From NCBI GenBank assembly GCA_035549075.1, contig DASZRT010000031.1, positions 1-64,000 of the forward strand: a stretch of 64,000 nucleotides of DNA, written 5' to 3'. Position numbers and translations under genes: made by a program. The notes under the pieces are model-generated. The model worked only from the letters and a program-made list of their open reading frames with translations, was not told where the DNA came from and searched no databases. The DNA comes from DASZFV01 sp035549075 (GTDB lineage: Bacteria; Myxococcota_A; Polyangia; Fen-1088). Below are positions 27,005 to 35,389 of the stretch, piece by piece; position 1 is the stretch's first letter; every line of letters begins with the position of its first letter.

Positions 27005-29217
27005 GGTCACAAATCGGCGTCGCGGCGGCGGCGCTGGCAGCGGCGCTCGTGGTCGGGGCGGGGCCGGCCCGCGCCGCCGACACCTTCGCCTGGGCGCCGG
27101 CCAACGCGCCGTGCGTCCAACGTGGCCGGGCCGTCGCGCGTGCGCTGGGCCTGGGCGGCCTCGTCGAGCTGAGCGTCGAGGTCGACAACGTCTTTTCGGA
27201 CGCCAACCGCGCGGCCCTGGGCGAGGCCGAACGGCGGCTCGCCGGCGTGCGCGGTGTGCACCGCGTGATCGGCCCGACGAACCTGCTCGACGTCGCCGTC
27301 GACGCCGACGGTCAGCCGACGGCGCGCGCCGTGCTCTCACGCGACGCCGACGACGCGCGCGCGCGCGTGCAGCGCCGCGCCGACGCGCTCGGCTGGTTCT
27401 TCTCGACCAACGGGCGCGCCGCGCGCTTCTACGTCGAGGTCGAAGGCGACTTGGGGACAGCCTGGCCTGGCCTGGCCAACGCGCTCCGGGCCTCGGGCCT
27501 CGACCTCGTGCCCGAGCCGGGCGCCGACATCGCCGTGGCCCGCGCGCTGTGGCCCGATCCCCGGGCCCACGGCGCGCGCTGGCTGCCGGCGATGCTCGCC
27601 GGCGCGTGGGTGTTGTTTCTCGTCGTCGCGGGCTACAAGGCGCGGCCGCTCACGGGGCGGCTCTCGGCGGGCGGCGCCGCGGGCGTCGCGGTCGCGGCCA
27701 TGCTCGGCGCGGCGGCGCCATTTTGGGGCGTCGACGTCCTCGGCGTGCGCGTCACGGGCGCGACCGCGGCGGGCGCCGCGGCGGCCGCGCTCGTCGTCGG
27801 CGTCGCCCTCGAGCGGGCGCGCGCGGCGAAGCCCGGGCGCTGGAACCGTTTCGCGCACCCGCCCGCCGCCGTGCAGGCGCTCGCGCTCGCCGCCGTGGCG
27901 GCGCTCGCGTGGTTCTCGCCGCAGCTGCGCGTCGGCACGCACCAGTGGAGCGAGGCGCCCATGCTGTTCGTCGACGTGCGCGCCGACTTCGATCAGCCCG
28001 TCGTGCTGCGCGAGGTTCAGCGGTTGACGGAGGCGCTGCGGCTGCAGCCGGGCGTCGCCGCCGCGTGGTCGCCCGCCGATCTCTTCTCGACCGTCGACGT
28101 GGAAGGCGAGCCCGCGCGCCGCGTGCCGGCCGACGCCGCCGACGTCAAGCGCGTGTTCGCACAGGCCCGCTTCGATTCAGCGCTCGCGCTGGAGCTCGCG
28201 CCCGATCACCACGAGGGCCTCGTCGTCGTGCGCTTCGAGGACGGCGCGCCAGGCATCCCGGGGCGCCTCGCGATCGTCGACCGCGTCGAGGCGTGGGCGC
28301 GCACCGAGCTGCGCCGTACCTTGGGCGTCATCGACCTGCGCGACGCCGCCGTGAAACCCGAGGCGCGCGTCGTCGCCAAGGGCTTGCTCGCGAGCGACAC
28401 GTCGGCGCGCGTCGCGCGGCTGTGCGCGTTCGCGGGGCGGCAGCTCACGCCCGGCGAGACGCTCGCCGTCGAGCGCGCCGCGCGCCAGACCGCGGCCTTG
28501 CCCGTCGCCGATCCGGCGCGCCTCGCCGGCGAGCTCACCGAGGCGGCGCGCGCGCTCGTCGCCGGTTACCCGGTGCGGCTGCGCCCCGCCGAGCAAGAGC
28601 GCCTCGTCGCCGCGCTCGCCGCGCTGCCGTTCGAGCCCGACGACGCCACGGGTGAGGTCGACGTGCGCAGCGTCGTCGCGACGGCGTTCGGCGATCGCGT
28701 CACGAGCGCGATGCTCGCCGACACGACGGCGATCTGGCGCCGGCGTCTCGAGGCCGTGCGGCGCCGGCACACGGCGCGCCTCGACATCGCGGCGATGCTC
28801 TCGGCGGCGAGCCTGCCCGCCGACGGCGTGCTCTCGGACGCCGTGAGGAGCGCGACGTTCGAAGGCATGGGGCCGGTCGTGGGCATCCCCGTCGCGCCCG
28901 GAACGCCGCACGCGCTGTCGATCGACGTCGCCGTCACGGGCGGCGCCGCCAACGACGCCGCGCTGTCGAAGGCGTGGCTCGCGGGGCTGCGGCCCGGGCT
29001 CGGGCTCGTCGTCGCCTGGGCGGTGTTGCTCTTGATGCTCGGCGGCTTCGACGGGTTGACGTGGTTGTCGGTCGGGCTCGCGCCGGGGGCCGCGGCCGCG
29101 CTCGCGGCGGCCGTCGCGAGCGAGCCGCTCGGCTTGTGGGGCCTCGCGTTCCTCGGCGGGGCGCTCGCCGCGGGCGGCGTCATGGCGGCGGCGTTCGCGG
29201 CGCGGAGGGCTTCGTGA
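26992..29217 (+). CDS. Reduced RND/MMPL-like membrane protein
   Basis: A 741-aa exported membrane protein. After a signal-like N-terminus (about 1-28), residues 60-200 resemble the first periplasmic domain of RND/MMPL exporters (FSDANRAALGEAERRLAGVRGVHRVIGPTN-like pattern). A cluster of hydrophobic helices follows (about 200-310). Residues 320-640 begin with a second copy of the pattern (FDQPVVLREVQRLTEALRLQPGV), followed by a long periplasmic region, and the C-terminus has about three helices. Two periplasmic repeats with fewer membrane helices than the usual 12 suggest a degenerate RND protein, perhaps non-transporting or working with the lipoprotein encoded next. The assignment is pattern-based, without a search. 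Confidence 0.75.
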   Translation: MPRSRSQIGVAAAALAAALVVGAGPARAADTFAWAPANAPCVQRGRAVARALGLGGLVELSVEVDNVFSDANRAALGEAERRLAGVRGVHRVIGPTNLLDVAVDADGQPTARAVLSRDADDARARVQRRADALGWFFSTNGRAARFYVEVEGDLGTAWPGLANALRASGLDLVPEPGADIAVARALWPDPRAHGARWLPAMLAGAWVLFLVVAGYKARPLTGRLSAGGAAGVAVAAMLGAAAPFWGVDVLGVRVTGATAAGAAAAALVVGVALERARAAKPGRWNRFAHPPAAVQALALAAVAALAWFSPQLRVGTHQWSEAPMLFVDVRADFDQPVVLREVQRLTEALRLQPGVAAAWSPADLFSTVDVEGEPARRVPADAADVKRVFAQARFDSALALELAPDHHEGLVVVRFEDGAPGIPGRLAIVDRVEAWARTELRRTLGVIDLRDAAVKPEARVVAKGLLASDTSARVARLCAFAGRQLTPGETLAVERAARQTAALPVADPARLAGELTEAARALVAGYPVRLRPAEQERLVAALAALPFEPDDATGEVDVRSVVATAFGDRVTSAMLADTTAIWRRRLEAVRRRHTARLDIAAMLSAASLPADGVLSDAVRSATFEGMGPVVGIPVAPGTPHALSIDVAVTGGAANDAALSKAWLAGLRPGLGLVVAWAVLLLMLGGFDGLTWLSVGLAPGAAAALAAAVASEPLGLWGLAFLGGALAAGGVMAAAFAARRAS

Positions 29218-30515
29218 AGCTGCGCGTGCTCGCGGCGTCGCTGTTGCTCACGGCGTGCTCGGGGCCGCCTTGGTACATGGGCCACCCGCTCGACGGGAAG
29301 CCGTCGGTGCCCGAATCGCGCGCGCGGTTGTCGTTTCGCCAACAGCGCGCCGAGGCGACGCGCGCGCGCGCCGCGGGGCAGCCCGTGCTCGAGCTGCGCG
29401 CGCTGCTCGCGCTCGACGAGGCGCAGCGCCTCGAAGACGATCAGCGCGCGCGCCTCGTCGAATTGCTCGAACGCCGCGCGCACGTGTTCCACGCGCTCGC
29501 GCGGCCGATCGCAGAAAGCCGCGATCTCGAGCGGATCGCGCGGCTCGTGCCGGCGCGTGGCGCGGGGCTGCTCGGCGAGCGCGAAGCGGCGGCGCGGGCT
29601 GCAGGCGACGCGTGGCTCGCCGTCGACGCGCGCACCGAAGCGGGCGCCGCCTACGAGCTCGCCGGCACGCTGGGCGCGCCCGATCTCGACATCCGTTTGC
29701 GCGCGCTGTGGGGGCACCCGCCGACGACCGAGACGCCGCTCGCCGAGCTGCGCTTCGCGATCGCCTCGTTGCCCCTGCGCGCCGTTGGCCCGTTCGCGTC
29801 GGTGTACGTGGCGCGCGGCGGCGCCGACCGCGCGACGCTCACGCGCGCCCTCGCGGCGGCGCATCAGGAGCGCCTCGACGGCCTCGCGGCGCGGATCGAG
29901 CGGGCGCTCGCGCCGTCGGATGCGGACGGCGGCGTCGTCGCGGAAGAGCAGGCGAGCGGCACCGCCGATGGTGGTTCCGACGAAGACGCGGCGCCGGCGC
30001 GCCTCTTCGTGCCGTCGAATCTCGACGCGTGGATGCTCGCGGGCGAGTGCCTCACGGCGCGCCTCCTGCCGCTCGCGGCGCAAGAGCCGTGGATCGTCGA
30101 GGACAACTTACCGCGCGCGATCCACTGGATCGATCTCGCGCTCGACGAGGACGCGACCGCGCCCGACACGCTCGCGCTCGCCGCGACGATTTACGGGCAC
30201 GCGCATCGCTTCGGCGGCACGGAGCGCATGTTGATGGAGCTGGAATACGCGACGCCCGATCGCGCCGTCGGGTTGGCGCGCGGCGCGGAGATCTGGGCGC
30301 GCGTCGGCCGGCCGCGCGAGTCGTGCGTGCAGTGGATCCGCGCCGCGCGCTGGCGCGACGACGCGGAGGATCCGACGTGGCGAGAGGCGATCGCCTGCGC
30401 GCGGAAAGATCCGGGCGCGGGCGACTGGAAAGAGATTCGTGGGTACGTGATCGCGCGGGCGCGGCCGGAGCGGAGGGCGGCGGTCGCGGCGGCGTTGGAC
30501 GCGCCCTCACCCTGA
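29214..30515 (+). CDS. Helical-repeat lipoprotein
   Basis: A 433-aa predicted lipoprotein with lipobox LLTAC (Cys about residue 14). The rest is largely alpha-helical with TPR-like pairs near the end (TLALAATIYGHAHRF, GAEIWARVGRPRESC) and an acidic low-complexity stretch near residues 240-260. GTG 29214 overlaps the RND-like gene stop (GTGA) and is preceded by GGAGG, so the two are certainly coupled. Together with the divergent sigma/FecR operon it may form an envelope complex. Function unknown. Confidence 0.85.
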   Translation: MKLRVLAASLLLTACSGPPWYMGHPLDGKPSVPESRARLSFRQQRAEATRARAAGQPVLELRALLALDEAQRLEDDQRARLVELLERRAHVFHALARPIAESRDLERIARLVPARGAGLLGEREAAARAAGDAWLAVDARTEAGAAYELAGTLGAPDLDIRLRALWGHPPTTETPLAELRFAIASLPLRAVGPFASVYVARGGADRATLTRALAAAHQERLDGLAARIERALAPSDADGGVVAEEQASGTADGGSDEDAAPARLFVPSNLDAWMLAGECLTARLLPLAAQEPWIVEDNLPRAIHWIDLALDEDATAPDTLALAATIYGHAHRFGGTERMLMELEYATPDRAVGLARGAEIWARVGRPRESCVQWIRAARWRDDAEDPTWREAIACARKDPGAGDWKEIRGYVIARARPERRAAVAAALDAPSP

Positions 30516-30516
30516 C

Positions 30517-30533
30517 GGTCTCCCGCCGAGACC
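30517..30533 (+). terminator. Hairpin between convergent genes
   Basis: GGTCTC (30517-30522) and GAGACC (30528-30533) form a perfect 6-bp stem with a CCGCC loop, immediately after the lipoprotein stop codon. There is no T-run, so termination strength is doubtful. Confidence 0.4.
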
Positions 30534-30553
30534 TCCGCTTCGAACGCCTTCTC

Positions 30554-32782
30554 TCACTTGGGTCGCTCTTCGATCGCGACGAGCTTCGCGCGCAGCGCCT
30601 CGAACACGGCGCGGCTGCCGGGCACGTCGGCGAGGTTGTGCTGCTCGTGCGGGTCGGCGTCGAGGTCGTACAGCTCCCAGCGACGGTCGCTCACGCGGTG
30701 GATGATCTTGTGCTTGCCGTCGACCATCATGACCGCGTGGTGCGGCCACGCCGTCGCCGGCAGCAGCTCCGAGACGATGGGCTGCGCCGCGCGCGGCTTG
30801 CCCTCGAGGAGCGGCAACAAGCTGTGCCCGCGCATCGTCGCGGGCGGCGCGCCGCCGACCATCTCGATCAGCGTCGGCGCGACGTCGACGAGCGCGACGC
30901 GATCGTCGATCTTGCGCGGCGCGCGCCCCGGCACGGCGATGATGAGCGGCACGCGCAGCTGCTCGTCGAAGAGATCGCTTCCGTGGAAGTACGCCTTGTG
31001 CTCGCCCCACGCCTCGCCGTGATCGGCCATGACGACGACGGCCGTGTCGTCGGCGAGCCCCATCTCGGCGACGGCCGCGAGCAGCTTGCCGACCCACAGG
31101 TCGGCGTACGCGATCTCGTAGTCGTACTTCTCTTGCAGCCCGGCGACGCCCGACGAGCTCGTCGGGAACTCCTTGTGCGGCATGTACGACGAGTGCGGCT
31201 CGAACAGGTGCGTCCACAGCACGAAGCGCTCTTTGTGCGCGGCGGCCTCTTTCAGGCGCGCGATCACGCGCGGCACGATGCGCGGCGACGCCGAGTCCTT
31301 GTTCGATTCGGCGATCGACAGCGCGCCGTCGTTCGACCACTCGGCGAAGCCCTTGCTGATCCCTCGATCGGCCGTGAAGTAGAAGTGCGAGAAGATCCCG
31401 AGCGGCTTGAGCCCGCTGCCCGCCAGCGATTCGAACACCGTCCGGTTCGACGGCAGCAGGTTGGGGTAGTTCACGCCCGGCTTGTCCCAGGCGATGCCCG
31501 AGGGCGTGCGGCTCGTGAGGATCGACGGGAACGAGCGCGGCGTGTTCGGCGCCTGCGACCACACGTGCGAGAAGTACGTGCCGCGCGCCGCGAGCGCGTC
31601 GAGCGCCGGCGTGAGCGACTTGCCGCCCGCCGCGGTGCCGCCGGGCGCGCGCCGGTAGCCCGCGACGCCGAGGCGATCGCCGCGAAAGGCGTCGATCGTG
31701 ATGATGAGGACGTTGCCCTTCCAAAACGCGCCGGCGGGCGCGTCGTGCGCCACGAACGGCGCGGGAGCGGCCGGGTTCGGCGCGTCGGCTTCGGGCGTGT
31801 CGTTGGCGACCTTGGCGTCGCCGCCCTCGCAGTTCTGATCGATGCCGTCGCCGGGGATGTCGTCGGCGCCCGGGTAGATGTCGGCGTTGTGGTCGTCGCA
31901 GTCGCCGCCGCCGAAGCGCGCCGAGAAGCCGTCGCCGTCGCGGTCCGTCAGCTTGCGTGCGAACGACAGCCCGAGGCGCAGGCCCAGCGAGCCGTCGGAG
32001 ATCGCGGCGTAGGCGGGCGCCCCTTCGGGCACGCGCGCGCCGACGACGAGCGCACCGAACGACACGACGACGGCGCCGAGCTTGAGCGCCGTCACCGGAA
32101 CGCGCGCGATGAGGCCGCGTCCCGTGGCCGTGCCGAACCAGAAGATGCCGTGGCCCGCGATGAGCGCGCCGGCGATCGCGAACGAGACGAGCGGACCGAG
32201 GTCGAGCACGCGCCAGTCGGCGCGCGACAGCGCGAACACGAGGGCGAGCGCGCCGCCCGCGACGGTGAGCAGCAGCAGCAAGCCCGAGGCGCCCGTCGCG
32301 TGAGGGCGGGGCAGGGCGCGCGCGATCCGGCGCAGCAGCGACAGCGCCGACAGCGCGATGGTCACGGCGGGCACGGCGGCGATCGCGACCATGCCGGCGG
32401 CGGCGATCGCGGCGAGTTTCTGGCTCTGCATGTTGCCGATGAGCAACCGCTGGCCGGCGGCGGCGACGAAGGCGGCGACCGCGACGCCGACGCCCACGGC
32501 CAGCAAACCCGTCGCGACGTCCGAGTCGCGCTCGGCGTTCGAGCGCAGCGTGCCGCGACCGCCCGAGACGGCTTCGAGGACGCCGCCGCCGAGCAGCCCC
32601 ACGCCGACGGCGAGCGCGAGTCCCGCGACGCCGTAGAGCCCGATCGCGATCGGCACCACGCCCGAGGCCGCGCCGGGGACACCGCCGCGCGCGAGGGTCA
32701 CGACGGCATCGACGAGGCCGGCCCCGAGCACGCCGGCGAACGTCGAGGCCGCGAGCGGCCCGTGCGCGGAGCGGAGACGCAT
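30554..32782 (-). CDS. Membrane-anchored sulfatase-fold protein with MopE-type segment
   Basis: A 742-aa protein. The N-terminal 270 residues hold about seven transmembrane helices. A short metal-binding segment follows (about 279-322) with GDGF, GGDCDD, PGADD and GIDQNC, the hallmark of MopE-like repeats common in Myxococcota. The C-terminal alkaline-phosphatase-superfamily domain (about 350-742) starts with LIITIDAFRGD and has ADHGE as a second metal motif. At the nucleophile position (near 412) it has Thr in NTPRSFPS, not the Cys or Ser of formylglycine sulfatases. Thr is what phosphoethanolamine and phosphoglycerol transferases use, so a lipid- or polymer-modifying transferase is likely. 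The chosen ATG is 32782. Confidence 0.88.
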   Translation of the reverse strand: MRLRSAHGPLAASTFAGVLGAGLVDAVVTLARGGVPGAASGVVPIAIGLYGVAGLALAVGVGLLGGGVLEAVSGGRGTLRSNAERDSDVATGLLAVGVGVAVAAFVAAAGQRLLIGNMQSQKLAAIAAAGMVAIAAVPAVTIALSALSLLRRIARALPRPHATGASGLLLLLTVAGGALALVFALSRADWRVLDLGPLVSFAIAGALIAGHGIFWFGTATGRGLIARVPVTALKLGAVVVSFGALVVGARVPEGAPAYAAISDGSLGLRLGLSFARKLTDRDGDGFSARFGGGDCDDHNADIYPGADDIPGDGIDQNCEGGDAKVANDTPEADAPNPAAPAPFVAHDAPAGAFWKGNVLIITIDAFRGDRLGVAGYRRAPGGTAAGGKSLTPALDALAARGTYFSHVWSQAPNTPRSFPSILTSRTPSGIAWDKPGVNYPNLLPSNRTVFESLAGSGLKPLGIFSHFYFTADRGISKGFAEWSNDGALSIAESNKDSASPRIVPRVIARLKEAAAHKERFVLWTHLFEPHSSYMPHKEFPTSSSGVAGLQEKYDYEIAYADLWVGKLLAAVAEMGLADDTAVVVMADHGEAWGEHKAYFHGSDLFDEQLRVPLIIAVPGRAPRKIDDRVALVDVAPTLIEMVGGAPPATMRGHSLLPLLEGKPRAAQPIVSELLPATAWPHHAVMMVDGKHKIIHRVSDRRWELYDLDADPHEQHNLADVPGSRAVFEALRAKLVAIEERPK

Positions 32783-32851
32783 CGTTGGTCGATCGTGGCT
32801 ACCACGCGCGTCGGTCGCTGACAAATTAGGAGCGGTCGCGCGCTTGACGCC

Positions 32852-35236
32852 ATGGACGAGGCCGCGATACTGGCGGGCGAGTTGAACACGCGCACACGCT
32901 GGAGCCCGTTCACCCGCCCCCGGATCCTGCCGCTCGCGGCCTTCGCCTTCGCCAGCTGCGGCGGCGTCAAGACGACGGCCCCGCTCGAGGCCGGCCCGCC
33001 GCCCGCCGACGCCGCGCCGAAGGCGCCTGAGCCGCCGCCCGCCGCTGATCTCGCGGGCACACGCACGGCGATCGATCTGCTCGCGAACGTCGTGCACGCG
33101 ACCTCGCACCGCGACGGCCGCTTCGTCACCGACGCGGGCGGGCTCGACTTCCTCAAGTACGTCGACGGCGGCTGGAAGACGTCGTTCGTCGTCGGCGAGC
33201 GCGATCCGGGCGACGGCAAGCCGGCGGCCCTCGTGTCGGGGCTCTCGGCGATGTTCTTCGTGCCCGTCGACACCGACGGCGACGGCGCGGGGGGCGACAA
33301 GCTCGCCGACGCGACGCTGTCGCTCACGATGCGCGCGGTCGCGCCCAAGCAGCGCGTCTCGATCTTCGTCAACGAGAAGCCGGTCTCGACGATCGACGTC
33401 GACGAGGTCTCGAAGCGCTACGACGTCAACGTGCCGGTGGCGACGCTCAAGCTCGGCGACAACCGCGTTCGCCTCACCTTCCGCGCGGCCGCGGACCTCG
33501 CGGGTGGTCGGCGCGCCGCCGCGGCGCTCACGCGCGTCGCGCTCGGGCCCGCGTCGCTCGGTCCGCCCAAAGATGACGGAGCGATCGTCGCCATCAAAGA
33601 CGTGCGCGGCCGCCGTTCGCTCGTCACGGGCGGGACGTCGTCACGAATCTCGTACTACGAGCAGCTCCCCGCCGACGGCGAGCTGTCCGTCGGCGTGTCG
33701 ACGGCGACGCCAGGCGTGGACTACCTCGTGCGCCTCGCCGTCGACGGCCAGCCGCTGCGCACGCTGTTCGAAGGCCGCGCGACCACCGAATGGGCGAACC
33801 TGCGCCTGCCGCTCGACGCCGCCGCGATGCAGGCCGCGCGCATCGATCTCGTCGCGCGCAACGGCGAGGTGGCGTGGGCCGAGCCGCGCGTGATCGTCAA
33901 GGCGCCGCCCGCGCCCGCGCCGCTTTCCTTCAAGCGCTTCGACCATATCTACGTCTGGATGGTCGACACGCTCCGCGCCGACAAGGTGCACGCCTTCAAC
34001 CCGAAGACGCGCGTGCAGACGCCGAACTACGACGCCTTCGCCGCGGACGCGACGCGCTTCGCGTGGGCGCAGGTGCCGGGCACGTGGTCGCTGCCGTCGC
34101 ACGCGTCGCTGCTCACGGGCGTCTACCCCACGGTGCACAAGGCGACGGCGCACGAAGCCAAGCTCTCCAAAGACGTGCCGTTCGTCGCCGAGGACATGAA
34201 GAAGGCCGGCTACCGCACGGGCCTGTTCTCGTCGAACGGGTACGTGTCGTCGAAGTGGGGCTTCGATCGCGGCTGGGACGTCAACCGCAACTTCATCCGC
34301 GAGAACCTGGCGAACGCCGCCCCGTTCTTGTGGAAGACGGCGAAGGCGTGGATCGAGCCGAACATCAAGGCGGGCAAGCGCGACTTCGCCTACCTCGCGA
34401 CGGTCGAGCCGCACGTGGCCTACAACCCGCAAAAAGAGTTCCTCGTGAAGTACTGGAACAAGCCTTACAGCGGGCCCATCAAGCCGGCGCTCACGGGCGC
34501 GCAGCTCGGCCTCATCAAGGTCGGCAAGATGAAGATCAACGACAACGACAAGGCGTACCTCGAGGCCTTGCACGACGCGAAGATCACGCAGAGCGACGCC
34601 GCGTTCGCGACGTTCATCGCCGATCTCAAGGCCGCGGGCGTCTACGACAAGTCGGCCATCATCGTCGTCGCCGATCACGGCGATCAGTTCTACGAGCACG
34701 GCAGCGTCGGCCATGGCGACACCGTGTACCAAGAGCTCACGCACGTGCCGCTCATCATCCGCGCGCCGGGCGCGTTCCCGCGCGGCGCCGTCGTCGACGC
34801 CGACGTCGAGATCACCGACGTCTACGCGACGATGCTCGCGCTCGCGGGCATCACGCCCGAGCCGATCGTCGAGGGCACGTCCCTCGTGCCGCTCGCGCAG
34901 GACGCCGTGGGCTCCACGCCGCGCGCGGCGCTCACCGTCGACGGACAGGTGTCGCGTGGCCTCAAGGAGCAGCGCTACCGCCTCGTGCACGACGGCCCGG
35001 GGCGCATCGAGCTCTACGACGAGCTGACGGACCCGCGCGAGCAGAAGAACGTCGCGGCCGATCGCCCGATCGCGCTGCGCCAGATGCGCGGTGTGCTCGC
35101 GCTCGTGTACGCGTACGAGACGCGCTGGAACAAAACGCGGTGGGGCACGGCCGCCAACGTGAGCGCCGCGTTCGCGACGACGGCGGGGCCGCCGGGACAC
35201 AAAGGTCCCGATCCAAAATCCGGTGGGCCCAAGTAG
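32852..35236 (+). CDS. Sulfatase-fold lipoprotein
   Basis: A 794-aa protein with a long N-region, lipobox FASC (Cys36) and a Pro/Ala-rich linker. A beta-rich domain (about 75-355) and a sulfatase/alkaline-phosphatase-superfamily domain (about 360-765) follow. The catalytic domain has VWMVDTLRADKV (metal), Ser413 at the nucleophile position in GTWSLPSHASLLTG, and VADHGDQF. Cys is absent, so ordinary cysteine-type formylglycine conversion cannot occur. A Ser-type (anSME-dependent) or direct Ser mechanism would be needed. It is divergent from the membrane-anchored homologue, 69 nt apart. An in-frame TTG at 32882 would give a more normal signal peptide. Confidence 0.88.
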   Translation: MDEAAILAGELNTRTRWSPFTRPRILPLAAFAFASCGGVKTTAPLEAGPPPADAAPKAPEPPPAADLAGTRTAIDLLANVVHATSHRDGRFVTDAGGLDFLKYVDGGWKTSFVVGERDPGDGKPAALVSGLSAMFFVPVDTDGDGAGGDKLADATLSLTMRAVAPKQRVSIFVNEKPVSTIDVDEVSKRYDVNVPVATLKLGDNRVRLTFRAAADLAGGRRAAAALTRVALGPASLGPPKDDGAIVAIKDVRGRRSLVTGGTSSRISYYEQLPADGELSVGVSTATPGVDYLVRLAVDGQPLRTLFEGRATTEWANLRLPLDAAAMQAARIDLVARNGEVAWAEPRVIVKAPPAPAPLSFKRFDHIYVWMVDTLRADKVHAFNPKTRVQTPNYDAFAADATRFAWAQVPGTWSLPSHASLLTGVYPTVHKATAHEAKLSKDVPFVAEDMKKAGYRTGLFSSNGYVSSKWGFDRGWDVNRNFIRENLANAAPFLWKTAKAWIEPNIKAGKRDFAYLATVEPHVAYNPQKEFLVKYWNKPYSGPIKPALTGAQLGLIKVGKMKINDNDKAYLEALHDAKITQSDAAFATFIADLKAAGVYDKSAIIVVADHGDQFYEHGSVGHGDTVYQELTHVPLIIRAPGAFPRGAVVDADVEITDVYATMLALAGITPEPIVEGTSLVPLAQDAVGSTPRAALTVDGQVSRGLKEQRYRLVHDGPGRIELYDELTDPREQKNVAADRPIALRQMRGVLALVYAYETRWNKTRWGTAANVSAAFATTAGPPGHKGPDPKSGGPK

Positions 35237-35255
35237 AGAGACGGCGCGAGAGATT

Positions 35256-35272
35256 CACCGCGGCTCGCGGTG
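35256..35272 (+). terminator. Hairpin after the sulfatase-fold lipoprotein gene
   Basis: CACCGCG (35256-35262) and CGCGGTG (35266-35272) form a perfect 7-bp stem with a GCT loop, 20 nt after the stop. There is no U-tract. The rest of the 153-bp gap is relatively AT-rich and holds weak promoter boxes TGGACT (35350-35355) and TAGACT (35372-35377) before the next gene. Confidence 0.5.
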
Positions 35273-35389
35273 TGCGCGCCCACATCTTGAAGGCGCGGAA
35301 AAACGCGCGAAATATCGGAAAAATTCGACTTCGATCTGATTCCGAATAATGGACTTCGAGCCTCGCGATCCTAGACTGGCCGCAAGGCC

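Noticed and set aside
30554..32782. Classical formylglycine sulfatase
   Set aside because: The nucleophile position is Thr, and the TPRS arrangement does not fit the Cys/Ser-x-Pro-x-Arg motif.
29255..32821. A 1188-codon open frame on the plus strand
   Set aside because: It runs antisense across the sulfatase-fold gene and through the end of the lipoprotein gene in another frame. Its product is Arg/Ala-rich with no motif. It is a shadow of high-GC coding DNA.
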